A DNA stretch of 35,586 bases. Origin: a virus. Below the pieces are notes generated by a model, which saw only the letters and a list, made by a program, of their open reading frames with translations, had not been told where the DNA came from and ran no database searches. The position numbers and the translations under genes were made by a program. The stretch covers positions 1 through 35,586 of IMG/VR virus record IMGVR_UViG_3300032271_000316; one strand, written 5' to 3'. Positions 27,257 to 35,569 of the stretch are shown in pieces (within the stretch, counting starts at the first letter, position 1; each line of letters opens with the position of its first letter).

Positions 27257-28459
27257 TTAGGTGAGGTATCGAATGATCACGATGCCGGAGCCGCCGTTGC
27301 CGCCTGGTGCGCCGGCATCCCCCATGCCACCTCCGCCCCTGTTGTTGGCTGCCACTACGTTTGTACCGCCATACTTTCCGCCGCCGCCGTCCACTGCGGC
27401 GCCAAGCCCCGAAACTGAATTGCCTGCCCCACCTCCGCAATAAGTAGTTGCAGTGCCACTTATGGAGCTACTTGACCCTGATCCTCCGTCTTTACCGCTT
27501 CCTGCGCTGCCAGCGCCGCCGCCTCCACCGCCGTAATTGCTTCCAACGGAGTTAGCTCCGGCATTTCCTTGCGATGGAGTAGTTGCGGGAGTGTTGCCAG
27601 CGCCTCCAGCCGTCGTATTTTGACCACCGCCTCCGCCGCCAGATCCTCCACTACCACCGGCGGAAGAACCGGTCCCGCCGGCACCACCGCCGGCAGCGGT
27701 GATTGTGTTAAATGCAGAATAATCACCTTGGCTTCCAGTATTGGCTACACCACCTGCGCCAACAGTAATCGAATAAGTTCCAGCGCTAACTGTTGTGTAA
27801 CCGGTGCGAAAACCACCGGCTCCGCCGCCCGCGCCGTAAACAGTGCCACCGCCCCCGCCGCCGCCAACAATTAGATACTCGACTGTCCCACCAAGCGAAA
27901 CAGTTAGCGTTCCGCTGGATGTGAATGTGTGAATTGTATAAACACCAGATGTTGTGATTGTGCCGCCCGTGGCCGCCGCATGTGTTGCGCCACCGGTGCC
28001 CACCACCGACCCGCCACTAACGGCCCCACCCGACAGCGACGCCAGCGCCGTGAATGCCCCACCGGCCAGGTTGATGCCCTCGGAAACAACGCCCTCCAGC
28101 CGCACGCTCACGTCGTAGCGGGTCTGATCATCAGCGCCGTAGTCCTCGACCTGGGGCGGCTCCATGTAGCGCCAGATCCCCGTGGGGTTGTAACCGCTGG
28201 AGCTGCTGACGCCTGACCACACATCCGCTGGCAGATCAAACGCCTTGAACCCACCCGACTGCGCCACATAGTGCGTGGCGATGCTGAGCATCTCTGTCTC
28301 GGTCAGTCCCTGGAAGAGCAGCCGCAGCTCCGTGTGCAGCTGCACGTTGGAGAGCATCACCGTGCGCTGCTGGGCGCCAGGGGAGCGGCTGAAGGAGTTA
28401 GGGAACTGCCCTGGCGTCCAGGTGCGTGCGTAGGGCTTAAGGGTGGGGAAGGTGGTCAT
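27257..28459 (-). CDS. Tail adhesin with glycine-rich receptor-binding region
   Basis: 400 residues. Residues 1-130 are the attachment domain shared with the gene at 26,454. After a hinge comes VEYLIVGGGGGGG and a long glycine-rich stretch of GGGG/AGG turns (about 180-390), ending GGSGIVIIRYLT. This layout, strand-Gly-rich arches-conserved VIIRY end, is typical of phage tail adhesins that bind host surface receptors through variable glycine-arch loops. The DNA is repetitive on the minus strand because of Gly codons. It starts just after the tail-tip gene. Confidence 0.85.
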   Translation of the reverse strand: MTTFPTLKPYARTWTPGQFPNSFSRSPGAQQRTVMLSNVQLHTELRLLFQGLTETEMLSIATHYVAQSGGFKAFDLPADVWSGVSSSSGYNPTGIWRYMEPPQVEDYGADDQTRYDVSVRLEGVVSEGINLAGGAFTALASLSGGAVSGGSVVGTGGATHAAATGGTITTSGVYTIHTFTSSGTLTVSLGGTVEYLIVGGGGGGGTVYGAGGGAGGFRTGYTTVSAGTYSITVGAGGVANTGSQGDYSAFNTITAAGGGAGGTGSSAGGSGGSGGGGGGQNTTAGGAGNTPATTPSQGNAGANSVGSNYGGGGGGAGSAGSGKDGGSGSSSSISGTATTYCGGGAGNSVSGLGAAVDGGGGKYGGTNVVAANNRGGGGMGDAGAPGGNGGSGIVIIRYLT

Positions 28460-28462
28460 GGT

Positions 28463-30640
28463 TTAGTAGGGCCAGCTCAAGCCATTTGTTGTGACGCTTC
28501 GGGTGCTTCCATCGCTGTAGATGATTGTGGCAAGCTCAAAACCTGAGGTGTATCCAGTGTAATGCGTTGGAACGTATGCTTGCTCAGATAGCTTCAAGTT
28601 TGTGTAATAGTCACTGGCGCCAGGGGAGCCAAAGAAATAAACAGTTTGAAGCCCATACCGTATGTAAGAAATGTAAGTTCCCCTGTCTTGCCAAGCCACA
28701 AGATAACCTTGGAGCCGGTCTATTGTTTTGGGCGTGGCTGCAACCGAGCCATACGCAGAAATAGTTTGTTTATCGCTGCACGCATAATTGATTTGAATGG
28801 TTCCGTAATGTCCGGCAGGCGCTCCTTTTATGTAAGCTGCAAGCAAAATAGATGTTGCATTGGCAGCTTCATTGCTTGTCGTTTGGACGCTTGCGCTGTA
28901 CGCAGGAAGCAACGGATCGCCGCCGGTGCTGGTTGGGTTATTGCTAACCGTAACGGTTGCGGAAGGATTGGTATTTCCATTTGCGCAAAGGGTCAAGCCC
29001 GAAATGGTCGGTGTCCCATTTGTTGCTTCGCTGTAAGTAAACGGAGACCCAGCGATCACGCTTGCATCTCTCAACGGATCCGCAGGGTTCGCCGTTGGAT
29101 CTGGCAGTTGCGTGCCTTCACCGCTGGTGGCCTGCGACACCGCTCCAGAGCCGACCGAGCTGTTGCCGCTGGAGCTGGTGCTGGTCGGCACGCTGGTGTC
29201 GGTGCTGCTATTGAGGTCGCAGCTGGTGCCGGTCAGGTTGCTGGGCAGCACCAGGCCGGTTGGGGTCACGTTGGCCACATCGAGCGCCACCAAGCTGCAG
29301 TAGTTGTTGTCCACCGGGAAATGCGTGCACTCGTAGGTGACGACACCCTGCATGTTTTTGGTGATGCGTTCGATCTGGTAGTAGTAATCATGCACTGATG
29401 GGAAGAACTGTGACGGCGTGCGCGTCATGCGAACTCGGATCACATCACCAGGGTTCAGCAAGGCGTTGTGTGAATCCGGCTGGGCCGTGAACTTGCAGGT
29501 ATGGGTGACGTAGTACCGGCGCGCCAGGATGTAGGCACCAACCTTGACGGCATGCGCCTCGCTGGTGCAGAACTGGCTGAGGTCGTGCGTTTCCTTAGGC
29601 CCGCTGGTGCCGCTGTAGGACACCTCAGCGGTGCGGATGATGCCGCAGTCGTTCTCCTGCTGCTGGCGCCAGATCACCTGGCAGGTGAACGGCAGACGAT
29701 CAGCCAGCGAGACGTAGCTCACCTGGAAACTCTCCGGGGTGATCAACGTCTCATCGAAGACGTAGACCGGCGTGATCGCCGTGGTCTTGATCGTCCCGTC
29801 GGTGTTGATCGGCAGCAGTGGCCGCAGGCCGCGCTTGCCCTGGATGCTGCTTTCGCTCAGCAGGAAGTACCGCGCCCATTGCGTGATGAAGTCCGCCAGG
29901 TTGCCGCTGGCGCTGATGACGCCATTGCAGCTCAGGCCATTGACGCGCACGAAGGTGTCGGCGGTTGTCAGCGTGGTGGAATCGATCAACGCATCCGGCA
30001 CCCGGCTGGTCTGCTGCATCAGCCACCGCACCAGATCGGGGAAGCTGTCCGATGCGGCCGTGGTGCCGTCCTGCAGCCGCGTCACCCAGATGCCGCCGCG
30101 GATGAAGATGTTGATCTTCTTCTTCCAGAACGTCGAGCCGCTTGGCACTGCGTTCTGAAACGACAGTGTGGTGACGCCTGGATAGAACCCGACGCTGCCG
30201 CATTCGGTCGTGGCGGCCGATGCGGTGTTTGATGGCACGCTCTGATAGGCCAGCACGTTGCCCGGCGTCCAGGTGCCAGCACGGGCGCCATAGGCCTGGG
30301 TGAACGTGCCAACCCTGCAGACGCTCTGGAACACATCACGGACCTGCACGCCGTTGAGCTGGCCCTGGCTCAGCGGCAGCAGGTAGAACGCCGTGATTGC
30401 ACCGCCTGAGACATCCTGAAAACGACATTCACTGGCCTTGGGCGAGAGCATCACGCCGCCGGTGCCGTCGTTCTTGCGCACGCCGAACACCACAGGCACC
30501 GGCTCACCCATGACGATCGATGCCTGATCGCCATCCATGGCGCCAACGCCAGCGGCGCCGATGTTGCTGGTTGGGGTGTTGACCTGGCCGCTGCTCAACG
30601 CCAGCAGCGCCAGGGGATCATCAGCGCTGAGCCAGGTCAT
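28463..30640 (-). CDS. Tail tip attachment protein, gpJ-like
   Basis: About 725 residues; ATG 30,640 overlaps the upstream stop by ATGA (ATG 30,649 also possible). It has an N-terminal MGEPVPVVFGVRKNDGTGG hub signature, KKINIFIRGGIWVTRL, ITQWARYFLLSESSIQGKRG, and LGxP-like LNPGDVIRVRMTRT near 400, all usual in lambda J-type central hub proteins. A Ser/Thr-rich linker (about 475-520) leads to a variable, AT-richer C-terminus (28,480-29,060) that probably contacts the host or the adhesin. Order with the L-like gene upstream and the adhesin downstream fits. Confidence 0.82.
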   Translation of the reverse strand: MTWLSADDPLALLALSSGQVNTPTSNIGAAGVGAMDGDQASIVMGEPVPVVFGVRKNDGTGGVMLSPKASECRFQDVSGGAITAFYLLPLSQGQLNGVQVRDVFQSVCRVGTFTQAYGARAGTWTPGNVLAYQSVPSNTASAATTECGSVGFYPGVTTLSFQNAVPSGSTFWKKKINIFIRGGIWVTRLQDGTTAASDSFPDLVRWLMQQTSRVPDALIDSTTLTTADTFVRVNGLSCNGVISASGNLADFITQWARYFLLSESSIQGKRGLRPLLPINTDGTIKTTAITPVYVFDETLITPESFQVSYVSLADRLPFTCQVIWRQQQENDCGIIRTAEVSYSGTSGPKETHDLSQFCTSEAHAVKVGAYILARRYYVTHTCKFTAQPDSHNALLNPGDVIRVRMTRTPSQFFPSVHDYYYQIERITKNMQGVVTYECTHFPVDNNYCSLVALDVANVTPTGLVLPSNLTGTSCDLNSSTDTSVPTSTSSSGNSSVGSGAVSQATSGEGTQLPDPTANPADPLRDASVIAGSPFTYSEATNGTPTISGLTLCANGNTNPSATVTVSNNPTSTGGDPLLPAYSASVQTTSNEAANATSILLAAYIKGAPAGHYGTIQINYACSDKQTISAYGSVAATPKTIDRLQGYLVAWQDRGTYISYIRYGLQTVYFFGSPGASDYYTNLKLSEQAYVPTHYTGYTSGFELATIIYSDGSTRSVTTNGLSWPY

Positions 30641-31101
30641 AGCTTGCACCCCATGCCCATGATCTGCGTGGTGAACCGCAGCGGTGGGATCTGCACCCCA
30701 ACCGGCGAAAGCGCCGAGCCGAGCTGCAGCGCCATGGTGGTAAGAGAGGCGGTGCCGCCCACCACCTGTCCGGTGAAGCTGGCCACCAGGGTCTGTGAGG
30801 TCTGCGGCGTTGTGTTCCCGGCAGTCGGGTCGAACATGTAGAGCGACAGATCCACCAGCTGGCCGCCGCTGATCGCCGCGGTGAATGCCGACACCACTTC
30901 GCTATTTGCCGGCGCGGTCAGGGTGATCGAGGTCTCTTCACCGCTGACACCGGCGCTGAAGCCGTCCGCCTCAAACGGCATCCAGGTCCACTGCTGGCTG
31001 GCCCATGTCACCGTGGTGCCGCCGTAGTAGCTCTGCCAGCGGCGGTAGGTGGTGCCGCCGGCGTCATAGAACCGCAGGTATTGGGACTGAGCTCTGGCCA
31101 T
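30637..31101 (-). CDS. Minor tail protein, L-like
   Basis: The 154-residue product starts MARAQSQYLRFYDAGGTTYR. The middle (GEETSITLTAPANSEVVSAF) and the end (PPLRFTTQIMGMGCKL) match the small minor tail proteins that sit between tape measure and tip in lambda-like tails. GAGGTGAG before the ATG is a good ribosome-binding site and overlaps the tape-measure stop. Exact family is by pattern and position. Confidence 0.65.
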   Translation of the reverse strand: MARAQSQYLRFYDAGGTTYRRWQSYYGGTTVTWASQQWTWMPFEADGFSAGVSGEETSITLTAPANSEVVSAFTAAISGGQLVDLSLYMFDPTAGNTTPQTSQTLVASFTGQVVGGTASLTTMALQLGSALSPVGVQIPPLRFTTQIMGMGCKL

Positions 31102-31102
31102 C

Positions 31103-33307
31103 TCACCTCATCCCCAGGGCCAGCCGTGCGGCTGGGGTCCGCAGCCGACCGATCACACCTTCAGCCACCTGCTGCGCCGTGCGCTGCAGATCCTCGACGG
31201 TGACGTACTGCTTGCCATCAAGCTGCATCACCGGCCCGGTCTGGATCGTGATCTGCGGTGCACCGCCGCCGCCCTGGAGCACAGCAGCCCCGCGAGCGCC
31301 GGCCATGTAGCTAGCCGAAGCATTGGCCATCTGATCGGCTGGGATGATGTATTCCGGCTGGCCGCCTTCCCCAATCAGACTCAGGGTGGGGCCGGTGACG
31401 TAGCCGCCGGTGGCGAACCCATTCCAGGCGCTTGTCGCCCACCATGGTGCAAAGCGATTGTTGTTCTGCGGGCCAGCAGCAAAGGCGGTGCCATAAACCA
31501 CGCCTTGAGCTTGCGTGCCGGCAGCCATTTGCGACAACATGCCGCCACCACCACCGCCGCCGCTGGAACTACTGGACAGGGACGTGGGCACGATGTTGTT
31601 GGCGGCTTCCTTGATCTGCTGCAGCGACCTGAGCTCCTGATCAGTGGTTGACCTGATCTGCTGCTGCGTGGCCTGGTACTGGGCCTCGCCTGCGCGCATC
31701 CTTTGCTCAGCGATCTGCTTAGAGAGGATGTACTCCTTGTCTGCGTTGTTGGTCTGGATCTTCTGCAGCGCCAGCTGCTGCTCCAGTTGGTCTGTCTTGG
31801 CGCCGTGAGCCTTGGCGTTCAAGATGGCCGCTTCTGCTGATCGCAGTTCCTCCCAAGCCGTGCGGCGCTTGAGGTCGGCAATGTCCACCTCGGCCTTGAT
31901 CTGCGCATTTGCTGCATCTTTCTGCAGCTTGGCGTTAGCCAGCTCCAGCTGCATGATCTGCATTGTCAGCTTGATCTTCTGTTCTTTTGTTGTGGCCTGA
32001 TCGCGTTCGCTTTTGAGGATTGAAATGGCGGCATTATTAACGGCGATGTCTGCGTTGTACTTGGCCTCCGTCAACCTGACCTGGCCTTGAACGGCCTGGC
32101 TGGTGGCGTCCATGGTGGCCTTCAACAGTTCGGCCTTAAACTTGGCTTGTTCAATGGCTGCGTTGTACTCTTCTTGTTTTTTGCGGTCATCTTCAATCGC
32201 GTCGCCAGTTGATTTCAACGCATTGGTCAGGCTGTTTGCGTTATCTGTTGACGTGGAAATGCTTGAGCCAAGTGATTCTGTAGCTTTGTTAATGCCGGCA
32301 ACAGCCAATGCGGTTGCGGCAGCGGCGGCGGCAAGCATTGCCCAGCCTGCCGGGCCAGACAATGCCTCCAGGGCAGCTTGGGCAATCGCGGCTGCTTTGA
32401 TTGCTTCTTGCAGTGTTTTGTAGGCACCAACAACCAAGCCCAACCCCAATACCCATGGGCCAATGGCTTTGCCTACCGATGCGATTGTTTCTATTGCTTG
32501 CTTAATGCCGGCTTCATTGTTGACAAGCCACGTTTGAATGCCTTGGCCAACAGCCGCAAGATAATCCACCGCTTTTGTCAAATACGGCAAAAGCTGACCG
32601 GCAACGGCCATGCCAATTTGCCCAAACTTTGTTTTTACTCTTTCCAGGCTGTCGTTGTAAGCGTCGGCCTTTTTGGCGAAATCCGTGCTCATGCTGGCAC
32701 CGAGGCCTTCGATCGCCTGGCGCCCTTCGTTGAGCATCGGAATCATGCCAGCACCTGCCTTGCCAAACAGCTGCAGTGCCAGGGAAGCCTTTTCTGCTCC
32801 ATCGGGCATGTTGCGGAACTTGTCCGCCACTTCAAACATCACCTCATCAGTGCCTTTGAGCTTGCCCTGCGCATCCACTGCGCTCAGTCCTAATGTCTTC
32901 AGCGCCGATGCAGCTGGGCCTGATCCTGTAGCCGCTGCTTCTGCCATGCCTTTTGAGAGCTTGATCATGGCGGATCCGACGCTCTCGATGTCGGTGCCTG
33001 ATTGGTTGGCAACCTGCTGGAACTTGCTCAAGTTCTCAACGCTGACGCCTGTCTTCTGGCTCAAGTCGCGCATGTTGTCGGCAGCATCAATGGCCGACTT
33101 CGCAAATGCCACCAAGCCAGCAACGCTCAAACCGGCACCCAGTGCCACCAGGCCGCCGGTCAGGTTGCCGACCACATTCTTGAGCCCGCCAAAGGCCCCA
33201 TCTACCCCCTTGGCCGCAGTTTCCAGTCCCTTGATCTGGCCAGACACGGCCTGAAACCCATCGGCCTTAACGCCAATCTTGAGAATTGCGTCCAGCGTGG
33301 TAGCCAT
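31103..33307 (-). CDS. Tape measure protein
   Basis: 734 residues. The N-terminal third (GFQAVSGQIKGLETAAKGVD; AAATGSGPAASALKTLGLSA; ASLALQLFGKAGAGMIPMLN) is the common tape-measure domain. About 270-350 hold Ala-rich membrane-like helices, 370-560 a long Lys/Gln/Ala coiled coil, and the end SLIGEGGQPEYIIPADQMA is a typical tape-measure C-terminal motif. At the usual 0.15 nm per residue it predicts a tail near 110 nm. The stretch 31,900-32,650 is more AT-rich than its flanks. Starts by TGATG with the chaperone gene. Confidence 0.93.
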   Translation of the reverse strand: MATTLDAILKIGVKADGFQAVSGQIKGLETAAKGVDGAFGGLKNVVGNLTGGLVALGAGLSVAGLVAFAKSAIDAADNMRDLSQKTGVSVENLSKFQQVANQSGTDIESVGSAMIKLSKGMAEAAATGSGPAASALKTLGLSAVDAQGKLKGTDEVMFEVADKFRNMPDGAEKASLALQLFGKAGAGMIPMLNEGRQAIEGLGASMSTDFAKKADAYNDSLERVKTKFGQIGMAVAGQLLPYLTKAVDYLAAVGQGIQTWLVNNEAGIKQAIETIASVGKAIGPWVLGLGLVVGAYKTLQEAIKAAAIAQAALEALSGPAGWAMLAAAAAATALAVAGINKATESLGSSISTSTDNANSLTNALKSTGDAIEDDRKKQEEYNAAIEQAKFKAELLKATMDATSQAVQGQVRLTEAKYNADIAVNNAAISILKSERDQATTKEQKIKLTMQIMQLELANAKLQKDAANAQIKAEVDIADLKRRTAWEELRSAEAAILNAKAHGAKTDQLEQQLALQKIQTNNADKEYILSKQIAEQRMRAGEAQYQATQQQIRSTTDQELRSLQQIKEAANNIVPTSLSSSSSGGGGGGGMLSQMAAGTQAQGVVYGTAFAAGPQNNNRFAPWWATSAWNGFATGGYVTGPTLSLIGEGGQPEYIIPADQMANASASYMAGARGAAVLQGGGGAPQITIQTGPVMQLDGKQYVTVEDLQRTAQQVAEGVIGRLRTPAARLALGMR

Positions 33308-33558
33308 CAGCGGTACAGCTCCAGCAGATAGGTCGTTTCCATGATCTGCAGATCCTCGACCATTCCGGCCGGATCGCTCACCTGATACAGGCTAAACATC
33401 CACTGCGCCACATTCAGATCAAGCCCTACCGGGCCTTTCGGCCCCTGGCGCCATTGCGTCTGGAGGCGGCAGAACATGACCACGGCGTCCCAGTTCTCGG
33501 CCCACACCTTGAAATGCTTGGGTGTGGTCATTTCCTTCGGCAGCTCAAGGCCCATCAT
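33307..33558 (-). CDS. Tail assembly chaperone, second part (DUF1799-like, T-like)
   Basis: 83 residues if started at ATG 33,558, but more likely made mainly as the C-terminal part of a frameshift fusion. The core, VMFCRLQTQWRQGPKGPVGL and EDLQIMETTYLLEL, is the pattern of DUF1799-type chaperones that hold the tape measure. The minus-one frame is open from the slippery run at 33,629 to here and reads NLEDAARYCLNGG, as expected of this family's N-terminus. See frameshift entry. Confidence 0.8.
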   Translation of the reverse strand: MMGLELPKEMTTPKHFKVWAENWDAVVMFCRLQTQWRQGPKGPVGLDLNVAQWMFSLYQVSDPAGMVEDLQIMETTYLLELYR

Positions 33559-33599
33559 CTGCGCTTGGCTTTCGATGTCAGCGCTCCTGTCGCCGCCGT

Positions 33600-33998
33600 T
33601 CAGGCAATACCTTGCAGCGTCTTCGAGGTTTTTTTTCGCCCGCCAATGATCGATTCATTCCAGGCGATCACGATCGCTGCGGCAAAGGAAGCGCGCTGGA
33701 TCAGCTCCTGCTTGAGGCCTTCGGTGAACTCCACCGCCTGGCCGTTGCTGGTGATGCCAGACCAGCCGACCAGCAGCTCCTCGGCAATGTCCATGTCATC
33801 GATCATCTCTTCGGTGGATTCACCGGCCTGGGCTGCCACCATCCGCAGCCGGATCAGCTCGTTCAGCTCGTTGATGCGTGGCTGGCTAAGCCGACGGAAG
33901 ACCGCCGTGAACGTCTCTGCCTTGTGCGTGCGGTTGCTCGGCTCACCCAGGGACACCACCCATTCGTAAGTGTCGCCCTTGTCGATCTCAAATCCCAT
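33600..33998 (-). CDS. Tail assembly chaperone, first part (G-like)
   Basis: 132 residues. Small acidic-helical protein (YEWVVSLGEPSN; LIRLRMVAAQAGESTEEMID; WNESIIGGRKK) between tail tube and tape measure, the place of lambda G. Near its end the DNA has eight A on the coding strand. Normal reading stops at 33,600; a minus-one slip continues into the DUF1799-like frame. It should bind tape measure and tube subunits during tail assembly and be absent from the virion. Confidence 0.8.
   Translation of the reverse strand: MGFEIDKGDTYEWVVSLGEPSNRTHKAETFTAVFRRLSQPRINELNELIRLRMVAAQAGESTEEMIDDMDIAEELLVGWSGITSNGQAVEFTEGLKQELIQRASFAAAIVIAWNESIIGGRKKTSKTLQGIA
33629..33636 (-). promoter_or_regulatory. 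Programmed -1 frameshift site (A AAA AAA)
   Basis: The coding strand reads CGA AAA AAA ACC in the upstream frame, so the heptamer A_AAA_AAA (33,636-33,630) is in the correct phase for a minus-one slip. The new frame, checked codon by codon, has no stop through to ATG 33,558 and on to 33,307. An 8-A run in GC-rich DNA is unlikely by chance. No stimulatory structure was modelled. Confidence 0.85.
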
Positions 33999-33999
33999 G

Positions 34000-34932
34000 T
34001 CAGGTCAGAGCAATGGACCATTCGTTGTTGCCGGCGCTGGTTGGCAGCGGCCGGAACGGCAGGGTAATCATCGTGATCGCGTCCTGCTCCTGGATCGACG
34101 GGGTATCAAAAGCGCAGGTGCTGGCCGTGAAGGTGATGATGTTGCCGGCCGTCTGGCCGTGCTGCCAGCTGATTGAGCCGGTCGTCTGCGCCGTCACGAT
34201 CGCCAAGAAGTCCTTGGTGGCGAAGTTCGGCAGCTCGATCGTCAGCGAACCTTTCGGTTTGCGGCCGGTCACGAACACTTCCTTGGTGCAGCCGGCCAGC
34301 TGGCGAAAGGTGGTTTCCACCCCCAGGCTGAAACTGAAGTCGCTCATGCAGGCCGAGAAGCCATGCACGCTGACGGCCGTGGTGTTGTCGCTGTTCACGG
34401 CAACAGGGCTGGCCTGGGCGCTGTAGGTCGCTGTGGGCAGCGTCAGGGCGCCGGGGGCGCCGTACTGACCTATGTGATCAAACATCAGCGTCGGGATGGC
34501 GCCAGTGCTCATCTTGAGTTCAGCGGTCCCGCGCAGGCCGGTGAAGGCTTGCTTGGCGCCATCGTCCTTGTAGAAATCGAACGAGTAGCTGCTGAAGCCG
34601 CTGCTCACCGGGCTGTAGGTGACGCTGGTGCTGGCCACGATCGCCTCGGCCGCCGCGCTGCTGCGCAGCAGGGAGCCCCAGCGTGGTGCCGTGCCGGCCG
34701 TGCCGCTGCCCGCCAGCTCGACGGTGGCCTTCACCGGCACCGTGCGCTGGGTGACGATGCTGGCGCGGTTGCCGAAGTAGGACTGGATGTTGCCGCGCTC
34801 CTTGAGCTCCACCGCCAAGGGGCTCACGTCCAGCTCGGTGAACAGCAGCGCATCCGTCGCCGCCGGGGTGCTGCTGGTGTTGTAGGTGGTCTCAATCTTG
34901 GTGAGAGCCAGGCGATTGCGCCACAGCGGCAT
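34000..34932 (-). CDS. Tail tube (major tail) protein, gpV-like
   Basis: 310 residues. It starts MPLWRNRLALTKIETTYNTS; the body is beta-rich with TVPVKATVELAGSGTAGTAP, RWGSLLRSSA, TYSPVSSGFSSYSFDFYKDD and a GRKPKGSLTIELPNFATKDF segment, which I associate with siphophage tail tube proteins. It stacks as rings to make the tail. The place between the tail terminator side and the chaperones is that of lambda V. It follows the small Pro/Glu gene by two bases. Confidence 0.88.
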   Translation of the reverse strand: MPLWRNRLALTKIETTYNTSSTPAATDALLFTELDVSPLAVELKERGNIQSYFGNRASIVTQRTVPVKATVELAGSGTAGTAPRWGSLLRSSAAAEAIVASTSVTYSPVSSGFSSYSFDFYKDDGAKQAFTGLRGTAELKMSTGAIPTLMFDHIGQYGAPGALTLPTATYSAQASPVAVNSDNTTAVSVHGFSACMSDFSFSLGVETTFRQLAGCTKEVFVTGRKPKGSLTIELPNFATKDFLAIVTAQTTGSISWQHGQTAGNIITFTASTCAFDTPSIQEQDAITMITLPFRPLPTSAGNNEWSIALT

Positions 34933-34934
34933 GA

Positions 34935-35108
34935 TCAGTCCTCAGGGTTGGGGGCGGGTTCGGGATTCACGGGCTGGGGGTCTGGCTCGGGAGCAGGCTC
35001 AGGAGCAGGTGCGCTGTCATCACGCAGCACCCATTCCCAGGCCATCTCATCGAGCAGGTAGCTGCCGCCCGCAGCGGGGAAGGCAGGCAATGGCCGGGGT
35101 TCAGGCAC
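34935..35108 (-). CDS. Small Pro/Glu-rich protein in the tail operon
   Basis: 57 residues from GTG 35,108: MPEPRPLPAFPAAGGSYLLD, EMAWEWVLRDDSA, then repeated APEP/PEPA units. No other frame in this 214-bp gap is as long. The CTAGCCTTGGG motif lies about 25 bases before the GTG, as before other genes here. The acidic, Pro-rich tail looks unstructured. Function unknown, perhaps a tail-assembly helper. Confidence 0.6.
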   Translation of the reverse strand: MPEPRPLPAFPAAGGSYLLDEMAWEWVLRDDSAPAPEPAPEPDPQPVNPEPAPNPED

Positions 35109-35146
35109 TGCAGATCAGGATCGTCATCCCAAGGCTAGTAATCGCC

Positions 35147-35569
35147 TCAGGACTCCAGGCTTGAGATGCTGGTGCGGTATCTGACCGTGTAGGTGTTGAT
35201 CATCCAGAGCGTGGACATATCGGCGTCATCCAGCTTGAAGTCCACGCCAGTCGGCACCAGATCAACCGCCAGGCCGCCAAGCGTGCGGTCGCTCATCAGC
35301 TCGTTGTGCATGGACACCGCGACCGGATCGGCATCCTGATCTGGTACCACTCCACGGGCATAGACCACCACCAGCACATCCAGCGACCAGTCGAGCTTGC
35401 AGGTGCTCACCACGGTCGGCGTGTCGCGGCCTGGCTCAATCACCAGAGCCGGCGCTTCATCGCGGTTCAGGGCCTGCTGGCGGCTGCGGTAGACGCGCGC
35501 ATTGACGCCGCTGGTGTTGACCAGCAGGGTCTCAAAGCGCGCCAGGATCTGCTCTCGTTTGCTGCTCAT
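35147..35569 (-). CDS. Tail terminator protein, gpU-like
   Basis: 140 residues. It starts MSSKREQILARFETLL; the middle VYRSRQQALNRDEAPALVIE and WSLDVLVVVYARGV, with the end YTVRYRTS, follow the usual gpU-type terminator pattern (helix, then a beta sheet with an acidic loop). It caps the growing tail tube and joins it to the head. It is the last gene before the right edge; the truncated virion gene at base 1 would precede it on a circular map. Confidence 0.8.
   Translation of the reverse strand: MSSKREQILARFETLLVNTSGVNARVYRSRQQALNRDEAPALVIEPGRDTPTVVSTCKLDWSLDVLVVVYARGVVPDQDADPVAVSMHNELMSDRTLGGLAVDLVPTGVDFKLDDADMSTLWMINTYTVRYRTSISSLES

Noticed and set aside
27280-27900. Repetitive tract resembling a tandem repeat or CRISPR
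   Set aside because: The periodicity comes from Gly codons of the adhesin; units vary and there are no spacers.
34363-35061. 232-residue plus-strand frame opposite the tail tube gene
   Set aside because: Ala/Gly/Arg-rich antisense frame; the minus strand has a convincing tail tube protein.
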